A stretch of DNA of 64,000 nt. It comes from Diaporthe sp. PMI_573 (taxonomy: Eukaryota; Ascomycota; Sordariomycetes; Diaporthales; Diaporthaceae). Location of the stretch: the NCBI GenBank assembly GCA_021399435.1, contig JAJTUP010000061.1, positions 186,001 through 250,000 of the forward strand, written 5' to 3'. The notes beneath the pieces are model-generated. The model was not told the origin of the DNA and ran no database searches. It was given only the letters and a program-made list of their open reading frames with translations. Below are positions 33,754-43,497 of the stretch, one piece after another (position 1 is the stretch's first letter; each line of letters starts with the position of its first letter). Position numbers and translations under genes: made by a program.

Positions 33754-34314
33754 TTGAGTTTGTTGCCCATGAGGTTCATTCCAATCCAACTGTCACTTTT
33801 TTTTATTTTCACCGTCTCATTTATCAGTATGAAGAAATCAAGAGGATTTACTAACCCCGCTAAGGGTTTTGTAAATCGACGAAAAGGTGTCATGAAGAAA
33901 GCAAACATGCTCTCTAAACTGACCGGTGCGCATATGGCTGTCTTGTGCGAATATAACGGCGAGATCTATATCTACCAGTCAGACAGCCATTTTTCCCCTG
34001 TCCTCAATAGTGTTCGGGCTCGGCAGCGTTTTGGACCCGATCACTTTGACACGGTAGCCGACCGAGCTACTGGTGTGTCTCATCACTGTGCTAGAGCACC
34101 GGGCGATGATAGGAAAATCGTCCCAACTCTTTCACTTACCTCCTCCACCGCCAGTAATGCCGACGACGACGTGCCAGTTGTAACCCTTGGAAGCCCGCTT
34201 TGTTCTGGGGATGCTCCTCTAACCGATCTTGCCGCGGCGATCAGATCTGCACCTGCAGTTAGATATAGACAGCCCTATCCGCTTGCAGTCGACTTCTTTG
34301 GTGCCACGTCGTGA
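33754..34314 (+). CDS. MADS-box (SRF-type) domain protein, short
   Basis: The frame is 186 codons. The ATG at 33829 is the likelier start because the upstream 25 residues look like translated pyrimidine-tract sequence ending in an AG, i.e. possibly an intron end. From there residues 10-60 form a MADS-box: FVNRRKGVMKKANMLSKLTG, AHMAVLCEYNGEIYIYQSD, the pattern of DNA-binding helix plus strand. The remaining 90 residues are Ser/Ala/Asp-rich without a domain. MADS proteins bind CArG-type DNA as dimers. The protein is much shorter than housekeeping fungal MADS factors (Mcm1, Rlm1), so it may be a truncated paralogue. Confidence 0.65.
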   Translation: MSLLPMRFIPIQLSLFFIFTVSFISMKKSRGFTNPAKGFVNRRKGVMKKANMLSKLTGAHMAVLCEYNGEIYIYQSDSHFSPVLNSVRARQRFGPDHFDTVADRATGVSHHCARAPGDDRKIVPTLSLTSSTASNADDDVPVVTLGSPLCSGDAPLTDLAAAIRSAPAVRYRQPYPLAVDFFGATS

Positions 34315-35749
34315 GTTTATAAAATCAGAAAAGTTGGGAATATTCTGACATCTATCACCCCGGTCAACAAGTAACGTAGGGAGTACCTAAAGGATCGTAA
34401 GCTTCTGATGGGGGTCGGCGCGTTTGTAGACCTGTAGTTTAAATATACCCGTATTTTCAACAGTCTCTTCCGCCATATAATATAGCGTGTTCGGCAAGGA
34501 GAATGAACTAGTTCAGCACCTGCCCAGAATAAGGTGTTATTTTAGTTTTTATCTATGATATGCATTTATTTTGACTATAGCATTCACGTATATCATTTCT
34601 CCCGACCTGGATGAAGGAATGGCAATAGACCAAGAAGGCAGATAAAAAATAGTCTTGGCCCGGTGACTGCAGTGTGTACTAACAAGCAACCCCCAACCGA
34701 TCACATCAGATCCAGTTCTCTAATTATCATCAATGTGTTGCTGTCACCGGATGAGTGCTTGCAAACAAACGGCGGAAGGAGCTGGTTCTAATAAGTAATA
34801 GCCTGTTCGGCAAATCCACATAGGTTTTCTGATGGCACTTCGACCTGCGGCCATCTGATATCTTGTGCCCGCCCGCAGATCCTGTCCATATCTGCCTAAC
34901 CCACAAAGCTAAGTGGCGTGAAAGGATAATACAATTTTCATGCAAGTATATGGGTCGCCACAGGCTTACAACATTGAGACCCCAAGCACAACTCTTATTT
35001 ATCCTCAGACTTGCCTCCTGCCTAAGCAGGAGTACAGAGTCGTTAAATGTAGTTAACAATACCCGGGAACAATTTAGGGATTGCTTCTTTCAATCAAAGC
35101 CATATCTATATTAGTTTTAATAGGTTTTCTGAGTAAAAATCAGGATCTTAAGATCAAGTCCCTACACCCGACTTTAGCATAATGCGGATTTGTAACACAT
35201 CTCACAGGTATTCCCGCGAAAAACAATATCCAGCATGGTCCAAAGGCAAGTGGTAATAGATAATGAAACGGGAATCTGGTAATTATCCCGTATTATAAAT
35301 GTTGGTACGGCCCTGACGGCGTAGGTCAAGGGATCTTTGCACGTGCAAATAGGCGTTGGGCAAGAAACCGTACGTCTGGGTACGGTTCTGATTTTCTTGC
35401 TACGGAAGAAAGAAGGGAAGCTATCGCCATCGTGGGCGCCGAAGCGCTTGGTGTAGTAGCCAGCCCTTCTGCTGACTAAGCCAGACCGGCCCTTCTGATT
35501 GGCCACAGCCGGGCCATCCAGAGGCTATAGAGGGTGATATATAATAGTGTACAGGTCAAACGGGAGCGATTGAGAAGTTTTCGGGCTATGTAACTACATC
35601 AATCGATTCCTCCTACTTCACTGCAGTAACTTGGCATCACGTGAATCCTTATATGAATATGCATGAATATATTATATGAATATGTGTTTCGCTAGATAAG
35701 TTGAATATAATATGAATATAAGAAAATCAGTGCGAATATTCATATAGCC
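34315..35749. other. intergenic; (TATGAATAT) repeats at about 35650-35745
   Basis: No supported gene. A 110-codon minus ORF (35506-35174) has no recognisable motif. The right end holds repeated TATGAATAT/ATATTCATA words that are mutually complementary. Confidence 0.4.
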
Positions 35750-35971
35750 ATGTATGCGGGGAAGCGGCCAGCTGGTGAAATCAGCGGTGGTGCCGAGGAC
35801 TTGGTCCGGGGCGGACCGAGTAAACGACGCTGTGGCAACTGCGGCAAGACTGGGCATAATGCAAAAACTTGTAAGAAAGATGTAGAAGGGTCTATTCAGT
35901 TAGATTCCCAGTGTATAATAGTACATCTATCCGTACGGAGCACACACAGCCGCAGTCAGTCACGTCGATGA
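35750..35971 (+). pseudogene. zinc-knuckle tail of a pogo/CENP-B-like transposase
   Basis: The frame reads a basic lead-in, then RRCGNCGKTGHNAKTCKKD, a CCHC knuckle (C-x2-C-x4-H-x4-C). In Fusarium this motif commonly closes long pogo/CENP-B-like transposases. No DDE or HTH part is present, so only the tail remains. The extension after the knuckle is probably read-through. Confidence 0.5.
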
Positions 35972-36192
35972 ACGCAGAATGTAGCACAGTAGTGGTATTG
36001 GGCGAAGGCGCGCACGCGCCGGCCATGGAAGCTCCTGACTGGCTAGATAGCACCGAGGCCGCTCCGGCCACGCCGTCGCCGCCGGAGCTCGGCCTCGGTG
36101 CCACGATGCCGGTTAGAGAGCCTCATGCCGGCGCCGAGGCTCCATCTTCGCCCAATGGTATGATGGTGGGGTGGGGTGCCTCGCCGGCACCC

Positions 36193-36816
36193 TCAAGAGA
36201 GCGCTGGGGTCATCCCAGTGGCGAACTGCCGCTGCAGGGCATACCGGCGCCGGAGACTAGTCCGAAAATAGCGGTCTACGGCGTCGGAGGACCAGCGGCC
36301 GAGGACCTGAATCTCCTCCCGTGTGAGGCCCTGGTTAGCGGCATGCTGGGCCGCGCCTTTGCGGAAGCTGTGGCCCTTAATGCCGGCCACGTCGGCCCTG
36401 ATCCTCGCTAGCCGGCTTCGGAGCCGGCGGAGTACGTGGTCTCTCGTAAAGGGAGCACCCCTGAGGATAAACAGGGGATCCGGGTGGCCGGAGGGCGGTG
36501 GCTCCGGCCTTGCCGCCATTAAGGATCGCATACGGGCCACCGGGCACGCTTCGTCGTCGGCGGCAGCGATCAGAATCCGTACTCCTTCGCCGAGCCTATC
36601 GGCCTTAGACCTCCGGAGTAGTAGGGTCATATGATCGCCGTTGGCCGAGAAAGTGATACACGCCGGTGTAAGGCGCCGGCCGTTGAAGAGCGCCGGCTCT
36701 CGGAGCTCCGGCTCCTTATAGGTAAACTCGCCGATCCGGAGGAAGCCGGCGAAGGCGAGCGTAAAGGCGGCATTAAGGTTAACCGTATCGATATGACCGT
36801 CCGGCGCATGAGTCAC
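36193..36816 (-). pseudogene. tyrosine recombinase (DIRS/Crypton-like) catalytic domain, N-terminus missing
   Basis: The 207-residue minus frame contains the tyrosine-recombinase signature: R27 (AGFLRIGEFTY), K71 (LLRRSKADRLG), H149-x2-R152 (KGHSFRKGAAQH), W175 (LGRWSSDAV) and nucleophile Y183 (DRYFRTSL). The catalytic set is complete, but the first possible start lies at the domain edge and the N-terminal core-binding domain is absent. Codon use is strongly GC-biased compared with the neighbours. The sequence lacks the features I associate with Starship captains (DUF3435); a DIRS-type or Crypton origin fits better. The sequence on its 5' side (36830 on) is unrelated and runs the other way. 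Confidence 0.72.
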
Positions 36817-36829
36817 TGACGACTAGCAA

Positions 36830-37650
36830 TCTATATAAAACGCGTCAATCTGCGTTATGTTTTTGATCCAACAACGCCCGTTTTCAAACTGCTTGCCGAA
36901 ATTAATGGAAATATTATTCAAAATCCAGACATTCGACTTGCGCCAGACTTCCCCTGCCTCGATGACATGGAGGACTTCAGAGCATTTGATCGAGACAAGG
37001 GTATTCCCGACGGCGACTGCGATCTTTCTAATCCGTATCTTTCATTACAAGCCAACTACGCTACAGACTCTGTTCATATTAGTCAGACCTACGATTTGGA
37101 CGCAAAGCGATTGGCGGAATACGCCATAAAATACATGGACAGCCATAATTACCGATACATTCAATCGATTCAGACAGAAAAAGAAGACATTTCACACGGG
37201 GGCCAAGACTGTCGGCTTCCTATAGGCTCCCTCAAACGGAACAACGGCAATCATGTGGATTATTACCAGCGCTTTGACAACTTGATGCTCACGATAAGGA
37301 ATTACTATATATCTCGAAAGAGGACTCCACACCAAAGGACTCGGAGGTTCGACAAACATAGGATCAACACCAACAGAAGATTCCACGAACATACGGCCAT
37401 CGCCAACAAAGCTTTGCTGCCTGGAACACACTGTGTCAAAGAGTCTAAACGTGCACGCAACCCTTCTAGTGTCAAATTGAACAAAATGTCACGTTCAAGA
37501 AACATAGAAAGGGATTTCACCTATCAACAACACGGATGCAGAGGCAGAGCGCACCTGTCAAAGAAGCAGCAGCAAGACGTCCATGAGGATACTACTCGGG
37601 AGAGCATAAAAGAATTGAGTGTTGAAGACTGCATTGTGGTTAAATTGTAG
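36830..37650 (+). CDS. unidentified basic protein, 5'-truncated
   Basis: The frame is open from about 36830 with protein-like sequence (VFDPTTPVFKLLAEINGN, NPDIRLAPDFPCLDDMEDFR) before the first ATG at 36967. The region to about residue 75 is acidic (GIPDGDCDLSNPYLSLQANY). The C-terminal 130 residues are very basic (RTPHQRTRRFDKHRINTNRR, RARNPSSVKLNKMSRSRN). It ends at 37650. I recognise no domain. The left boundary coincides with the break next to the recombinase fragment, so the gene may have been cut there. Confidence 0.45.
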
Positions 37651-37938
37651 AAGATGATCTAAATAAAAACACGGTCGCCAGAACGCCAAGTGCAGGTTCA
37701 AGTCTAAACCCTCTCTTTCCCTTAACACCCTTATAAAGCGTTCTATCTCTGTGTCTGATCATACGCATTGTGCATAGTTCAAGGATGATCTCAGGCGGAG
37801 TTTCTATAGACTGATGATAGCGGTAATATTCGTTTCCTTAACTTATTTAAAGGACGGCTGGCTTTCATATTGCGAAATAAACACCATTAACCTACTGAGC
37901 CGAGGCAGGAGGAAACGGTAACTGTTTCCAAGGATAAC

Positions 37939-38115
37939 ATGGGAGATTTTATGGCCGACTTGTCCAACTTGTATGGCGATAATTATCAAGAGCTCTCAAC
38001 GGCAGCTTTGCCATGGACCACTGAAGGTAAAAATGGCGCCAGAGATTCCGCTAACACAACCCGGAACATACCCCGCACCTCATTACAGGACATAGCCTTC
38101 GGCTCAGGACTTTGA
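37939..38115 (+). other. small ORF, 58 aa, possibly with an intron
   Basis: ATG at 37939 gives MGDFMADLSNLYGDNYQELS...PWTTEG. A donor-like GGTAAAAA, a CTAACA branch and a TTACAG acceptor lie between about 38026 and 38090, so the last residues (DIAFGSGL) may be a separate exon. No family recognised. Confidence 0.3.
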
Positions 38116-38508
38116 CTGTCTGTATCTTCGCGAGTTTCTCATGGGACCAATCTCCGCAGCGGAAATGACAACTATATCGCTGAACGGCGCGTGGACCTTC
38201 CAGAAAAGATCAACACAGAAGTCGGCAACTTGTTCTTGGGTCGGAGATTTGGGGATGTTCCGCGATAAGGCAAGCTCATGATATGGAGATGCTGGGTGTC
38301 CATACTTAGCAGCCGGCGATGGTGCAACGATATTATACGGGTTACTTTTCGTAATTGTTATCGTGCGGGCGGGCAAGGCAACTTGGGGGCTGGCTGCAGG
38401 CAGAGCGTTGCCGATGCTGATGACAAATCGAGCTGGCGGTGCCGCATCTGGGTTTCGGTAAAGAACGGGTGACTGCATGCCGCAGAGGCTTAACCATACA
38501 TTATTCAT
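38104..38508 (-). other. hypothetical ORF, 134 aa
   Basis: The ORF starts MNNVWLSLCGMQSPVLYR and ends with a SDIVVISAAEIGPM segment. Reasonable composition but no domain, and it overlaps the end of the previous small ORF on the other strand. Low confidence. Confidence 0.25.
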
Positions 38509-39163
38509 TTTCGTCTCTCCACAGCTTAACCTTAGTTGGCAAATTTTTTAATCATTTACTGTGCTTTGGGAATTGATTTATATGGAGTGATGGCGCTTGG
38601 CGGAAGTACAGAATATTTATTTCACATTTTTAAATTCTGAAACCCACTTTCATACCCATCTCTAACGCACAGACGCGAAGCTCTGCATTGACTCGGCCCA
38701 CTCAGAGAATATCTCCTCAGGGCTGGGACTGCACGACTAAGTTTTTGAGTCATCCTAAGGGTTGATTTGTATGAATGTCGAACATGTTTCTGATAGTGCT
38801 AACAGGAGCTGAATCCAGCCAGTCAAATTATGAGATTTGGCTGTATAAGCGGCTTGGCAGGTGCGTGGCAAATTTGTTGTCATACCGGCCCTTCAAGGGA
38901 TGATTGTGATTTCGGCTGCTGTTGCACCCTCCCTTCCTGTCCTTTAAGCTTCATTTTTTCCTTCAAACTGTCCACGATGCCACGTTGGGCGGCCTTGCTT
39001 CTGGCAAGACGAGGGCCTAGACAAGGCACACGTAGGATTCATCTATCGAGCTGGGCACCTCGCCTAGTTACAAGGCCTATTGCCAGGACTTGAACGTAAC
39101 GGTATTGTCACGTGTAAGCCGCACACTCCACCACTCCTGAAACAAAATCCTGATGTACCATAG
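38509..39163. other. intergenic
   Basis: No supported gene or repeat. Confidence 0.4.
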
Positions 39164-39525
39164 GCCTGCTGCTTGTGATGGAATATTTTGAAGGAATTCT
39201 ATTTTTGACAACCAACCGCTTCGAGGTCATCGACAGCGCATTCAAGTCCCGCATCCATCTCACAATCTCCTACCCTCATCTAACATCTGATTCTAGAAAG
39301 CAGCTATGGCGCAACCTGATTGTAAGAGCTTGTAATGACCGCTTGCCTCAATGGGCAACGGAAAGATTTCTGAAGAAGGTCGCAGAGTCAGAGGTCAACG
39401 GGCGGGAAATAAAAAACATAGTACGCATGGCACACGGCTTAGCGCGTGCCGGAAAACGGGACATGAGAAGCGAGGACGTGTTCAAAGGCATCGCCGGATA
39501 TCTAGAGGGGCAAATTAGATCGTGA
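39164..39525 (+). pseudogene. AAA-family ATPase C-terminal fragment
   Basis: The frame reads LLLVMEYFEGILFLTTNR (end of Walker-B strand and sensor-1 Asn), then FEVIDSAFKSRIHLTISYP with the arginine-finger-like SR. The AAA lid helices follow (TERFLKKVAESEVNGREIKN, IVRMAHGLARAGKRDMRSED). This matches the last part of the large fungal AAA ATPase family that sits beside uncharacterised N-terminal domains. Walker A and the N-terminal part are absent, so it is a relic, or a last exon after an AG at 39161-39163. Confidence 0.65.
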
Positions 39526-39750
39526 CCGACCACAAGCCCAATGAGCCCATTGATCATATAATTAGCTTCTTGGTCCGCGAACCACTTCGACTGCCAGAGG
39601 TGAGACAGTACAAATGATCGCGATCAGACACCGCGGAGTACCAAAGGCCAATACATCGTTGTTTTGCTTCTTCTTTTGGGCTAAGAAGGTGGGTAATAAT
39701 ATCTATACTTTGCCCACTCCACCTTTATTCCGCATTTATCTTACCCGAGT
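39526..39750. other. spacer between AAA fragment and cysteine-rich gene copy 2
   Basis: Nothing supported. Confidence 0.4.
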
Positions 39751-40108
39751 TTTCAACATCCAATCTCAGCCTTTTTTCCAAAAACCTGTCATCCCGCATA
39801 GGTACCACATTCCATTCTTCTGGCATTGGACACAAGGAGAGCTGCTGTTACTTCCAGAGGAAGCTTTGCATTCACCCCCGAAATCACAGTGCCCGCATAT
39901 GTGTTTCACTGGACAATCTGATTGGGTACCGTATATACTCGACAAATTCACGATACCCCCGGTCGCCTAATTAGGCCTAATCTTACCTAGGCTGAAGCTA
40001 TAGCCACCTTACTAATCTACGCTAGGTTTAGCCCCCCAGAGATGCCCATCACGTCTCTAACGCGTCGATCTTGAAGTTATTTGTTTACTGCTGGTCTCAT
40101 GGGTCACA

Positions 40109-41773
40109 ATGCCTCCCCTAGGCCCAATCTCAACCAACATCCTACAAAAAAAGCCAGGGCCAAAGCCCAAGCCCCTTCATGAGCGAAAAGCTCCTTCATT
40201 TAAGCCAGTTACACGGGTAGAACGGTCATACAAGCAGAAAAAACGTGTTGAAGTTCTTCTATTTCTTTTGAACCACCGTATCCCAGGAACTACTGGAGGT
40301 AGAGGTGGCCATTATCGACAAGACCTCCCACCTTCCCAAGATGGCTTCCGTCCTCCTACACTATTTGAAGCCTCCCAGTTCTTCAAGATCCCTGAAGCAA
40401 CTATAAGGACTTGGTGGAAAAAGCGGGATCAGCTTGTACGCAAAGAGGATCAACGAAGGTATCACCCTAGATGGCCAGAGTTGGAAGACAAGCTTTACAC
40501 CTGTTTTCTTACACGGCGAACAGAAAATAGAATTGTTTCTATCGGCTGGTTTCGACGAGAATCAAAAAGGCTATTTAAGGACACCTACCCTGAAAGCGTT
40601 CACCTCTGGGTATTCTCTACCGGCTGGTTTAGAGGCTTTCTACATCGACATAGGATTTCACATAGAAGGGTTACTAAGAAGGCCACCAAGCTTCCTGCAG
40701 AGTACCTTGAAGTTGTGAATAACTTCGTCAAGTTCATTAGACGTATATCTCAACCAAGAGATTCTCTCTCAGTACCAGTATCAGCACCAGCACCAGCACC
40801 AGCACCAGCACCAGCACCAGCACCAGCACCAGCACCAGCACCAGCACCAGCACCAGTTGTCAACAACTCACCTCCTCGGCGGTTCTCCAAATCAGCAATC
40901 CTAAATCTGGACGAAACTCCTATTCCATTTGAGTATAATTCTGGATGTACATATACTTCTACAGGCTCGAAGTCAGTACAGGCAAAAACAGAACGGAGTG
41001 GATGGGATAAACGACAAGCTACTCTTATTCTCTACATCTCTGCAGATGGCATACAGAGATTCAAGCCGAAGATTATATTCCATGGTACTTCAGGACCTGC
41101 AGGAAGGATATACAATCAGGAATCCTCATCCTACAGTCCTGATGTTACTGTGGAATTCAATCCTACAGCTTACAATAATGAGGAATTATTCGGTAAATGG
41201 ATTACTGAAGAACTAGACGCAGTAGCTAAGGATATGAAGGATTTCCTATTGGTTATGGATGTTGCTAGATTCCATGTAACTGACACTATCAAGCAACAGT
41301 TGAAGGATCTAGGGGTTACTATTGCATTGATACCAGCTGGCTGTACTAGTCTCCTTCAGCCATTGGATACTGCAGTCAACCATCCCTTCAAGCTTTGGCT
41401 TCAGGAATTTACTGACGAATATATGACAGAGAAAGAGAAGGAAAGCCCTGGACATATATGGACAGTCTCTGACATGCGTATAATGACTACCTGGGTAGTA
41501 GCCAGGGCAGTAAAACGTCTGGAAGAAAGGCCAGAGTTGGTTCAGAATGCCTTCATTCACACTGGAATTTCTATTCGTCCTGATGGAAGTCAGGTTAACA
41601 TGGTCCGTATCAAGGATATAGAGCCTTCTCAAATCAACTGGGAAGGCTGGGAAACGGCTAAGGAACCTACCATGAAGATGGAGTATGAGGAAGTGTCTGT
41701 AACACCTCTGGAAGAGATGGACCTCTTTGTGAAGGAAGAGGAGGTTCAAGACTGTATTACTGTAGCTTGTTAG
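40109..41773 (+). CDS. pogo-type DDE transposase, 554 aa
   Basis: A single intact exon. Residues 40-110 form a HTH (FLLNHRIPG..., then ASQFFKIPEATIRTWWKKRD), and 120-190 a second CENP-B-like HTH (FRRESKRLFKDTYPE, GWFRGFLHRHRIS). The DDE domain has D268 (AILNLDETPIPF), D384 (DFLLVMDVARFH) and D420 (SLLQPLDTAVNHPF), the last pair 36 apart as in pogo DD35D. A Pro-Ala dipeptide run (residues 226-249) from a CCAGCA microsatellite separates DNA-binding and catalytic parts. The tail is acidic. Expected to excise and insert the element at TA. No defects visible, so probably recently active. Confidence 0.92.
   Translation: MPPLGPISTNILQKKPGPKPKPLHERKAPSFKPVTRVERSYKQKKRVEVLLFLLNHRIPGTTGGRGGHYRQDLPPSQDGFRPPTLFEASQFFKIPEATIRTWWKKRDQLVRKEDQRRYHPRWPELEDKLYTCFLTRRTENRIVSIGWFRRESKRLFKDTYPESVHLWVFSTGWFRGFLHRHRISHRRVTKKATKLPAEYLEVVNNFVKFIRRISQPRDSLSVPVSAPAPAPAPAPAPAPAPAPAPAPAPVVNNSPPRRFSKSAILNLDETPIPFEYNSGCTYTSTGSKSVQAKTERSGWDKRQATLILYISADGIQRFKPKIIFHGTSGPAGRIYNQESSSYSPDVTVEFNPTAYNNEELFGKWITEELDAVAKDMKDFLLVMDVARFHVTDTIKQQLKDLGVTIALIPAGCTSLLQPLDTAVNHPFKLWLQEFTDEYMTEKEKESPGHIWTVSDMRIMTTWVVARAVKRLEERPELVQNAFIHTGISIRPDGSQVNMVRIKDIEPSQINWEGWETAKEPTMKMEYEEVSVTPLEEMDLFVKEEEVQDCITVAC
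40784..40855 (+). repeat. CCAGCA hexamer microsatellite inside the pogo transposase
   Basis: About a dozen CCAGCA units in frame, coding for (Pro-Ala)n between the DNA-binding and catalytic domains. Its length is likely to vary between copies. Confidence 0.9.
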
Positions 41774-41948
41774 TGTATCCAAAACCCTGGCCATGGTGGC
41801 TTCAAACTAGACCAAAATAGGACTAGTCTTAGTGACCGGGGGTATCGTGAATTTGTCGAGTATATACGGTATGTTTGCTAATGATCGATAATACTGTTAG
41901 ATGTATCGATCATATTGAAAGAAAACCAGGGCCTTACCAGTCCGGCAT

Positions 41949-42128
41949 TGTGTTAAAGAGTAACTTTTATTAATTAATTGTCGGCCGCCACGGAAACTGA
42001 GTACCAATAGCGGAGTTCAGAGCATTGAAGGGTGAGAGGTGGGGTAGTAGTGACGCGGAAGAGAAAAACTTGGCGACCAAGTTCTTCTTTAGGTGCCTAA
42101 GGTGGCGTTGCTAACGGTCAAACATAAA
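41949..42128 (-). promoter_or_regulatory. conserved upstream block of cysteine-rich gene copy 2
   Basis: Matches 20384-20577 with small indels (shared GTGACGCGGAAGAGAA, AACTTGGCGACCAA, GGTGGCGTTGCTAAC). Similarity ends near 42128. Confidence 0.55.
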
Positions 42129-43497
42129 TAGACTAATCGTAATTAGGCTCAGTGCACCGCGGATTGTGTAACCATTTGATATCTGAATTGCGACGAGATA
42201 CGGTACGGGCGGCCTTGGATGGTGCCTTTCGAACCTACCTACCGTATACGATGACACCGGAAAACAAACCAGATCATGGAATGAGCTTCCACGCCTGACC
42301 TCGTCTTTCTCCAAGAACCTCTTTTCGCACTTCTTCTGCCTCTCGTAAGCCCACGCGATCCGTGTCTCCCGGTTTCGCACTGCCACTTCAGCCCAACTGG
42401 CACAGGCCGAGCAGTTGATTTTTTACAATGTGAACAAGTGACACGTGGGTGACGCTGAAGATTGTCTAGACACGCTCTCGGTTGATGAAGATGTTGTTGT
42501 AGATACGTGACAGAATCCTCAACGGAGCGAGGCATTTACAGGAATATTTCGGAAAGCCCGGAACTGTGGCAAATGCGAAGCATCGTGCCATGGTGGACGG
42601 ACTTGTGGCCGTTAATGTGTGACATTGTCCTGTTGTCCGTAAGCTTGATCGTGGCTTGCCGGTTTCTCTGCGCGCCCGTGCGATAGGAAACGGCCGCACC
42701 GGAGACAAGACGAGACGAGACGAGACGAGACAGGACGAGACTGGAGACAGCCTCGTCTTCTGCCAACCCCGCTTGATCATCCCCAATCCACCCTCCCTTC
42801 CCTGCCTGCGATAAAGGTCCCCAGCAAGAGTACATACATGTGTACAGTACACACTGGACGACGCCTATGCTACCCCAGTGTTGTGTACACCACAGCAGCG
42901 ATCAGACCCCTTTCCGTGAGCGGGCGGGGATCCAGAGATTCACCTGCCTGAATTGACGGACTGCGTAATGAGTCCCCTACACACTTGTCACCATGCCGAT
43001 TCGCAGGCGACCGTAGTCCTCCTCATTCAGAATCATTATAGAGTATTCACCTTGCTCAATGGTATGTGGGTCGCGGCACCACACCTTCTTGTCATAATCG
43101 GAGTAGGGATAGTTTGCTGTGGCATGGTAGAGCGCCTCGGAGGGGAACGGGGAGGAAAGTGCGTATTCGGACAGACCATAGACAGAGCGTGCTGGACGGA
43201 GCAGAAGACAAGCAACAGGAGGAACAGACAAGTCGGACAGCGAATGATGTTAACGGGGACTGGGGTGCTTTTGAAGGTTTAGCAGCCACCGGCTTAGTCA
43301 GCAGCGGAAGCACTTCATATAGGCACATTGTGCCTTCCGTACAGACCGCTCGAAACTTAGCTTCAGACAGACACAATTGAACCCATTCGTCGTATTGGTT
43401 GCTTTCTCCACAGCGCTAAGAAAGGACTATCTTATTAGGCCACCAACCATAGAACGATAGCCGTTTTATTTCACTTTCTCCACCCGCTCTAGAGTCC
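42129..43497. other. intergenic; (GACGA)n microsatellite at about 42704-42740
   Basis: Several overlapping ORFs on both strands but none with a domain. The GAGACGAGAC run reads into artificial Arg/Ser-rich ORFs on the minus strand. Confidence 0.4.

Larger units (their letters stand above)
39929..41869 (+). mobile_element. pogo/Fot-type Tc1-mariner transposon, complete
   Basis: Terminal inverted repeats of 36 bp match perfectly (CCGTATATACTCGACAAATT... at 39929 and its complement ending 41869). A TA duplication flanks both ends (39927-39928 and 41870-41871). Length 1941 bp. The related locus at 20140-20577 lacks the insert and acts as the empty site. Confidence 0.93.
39766..41948 (-). pseudogene. 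small cysteine-rich protein, copy 2, split by a pogo transposon
   Basis: Same structure as 20140-20383: exon 1 41948-41938 (ATGCCGGACTG), 60-bp intron 41937-41878 (GTAAGG...CATTAG), and exon 2 starting CAAACA. Exon 2 is interrupted at a TA by the element 39929-41869 and resumes at 39926 to the stop at 39766. Ignoring the insert, the frame is continuous and gives 59 residues with all eight Cys of copy 1 (for example SDCPVKHICGHCDFGGEC). The insertion lies in codon 8 or thereabouts, so the copy is inactivated unless the element excises precisely. Confidence 0.65.

Noticed and set aside
36193..36816. Starship captain (DUF3435) recombinase
   Set aside because: The conserved spacing and flanking sequence look more like DIRS/Crypton recombinases, and no cargo or captain-first boundary is evident.
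40784..40855. CRISPR-like or satellite array
   Set aside because: Simple CCAGCA hexamers within a coding frame; no spacers.
42536..42852. minus-strand ORFs through the GACGA microsatellite
   Set aside because: Composition is created by the repeat; no domain.
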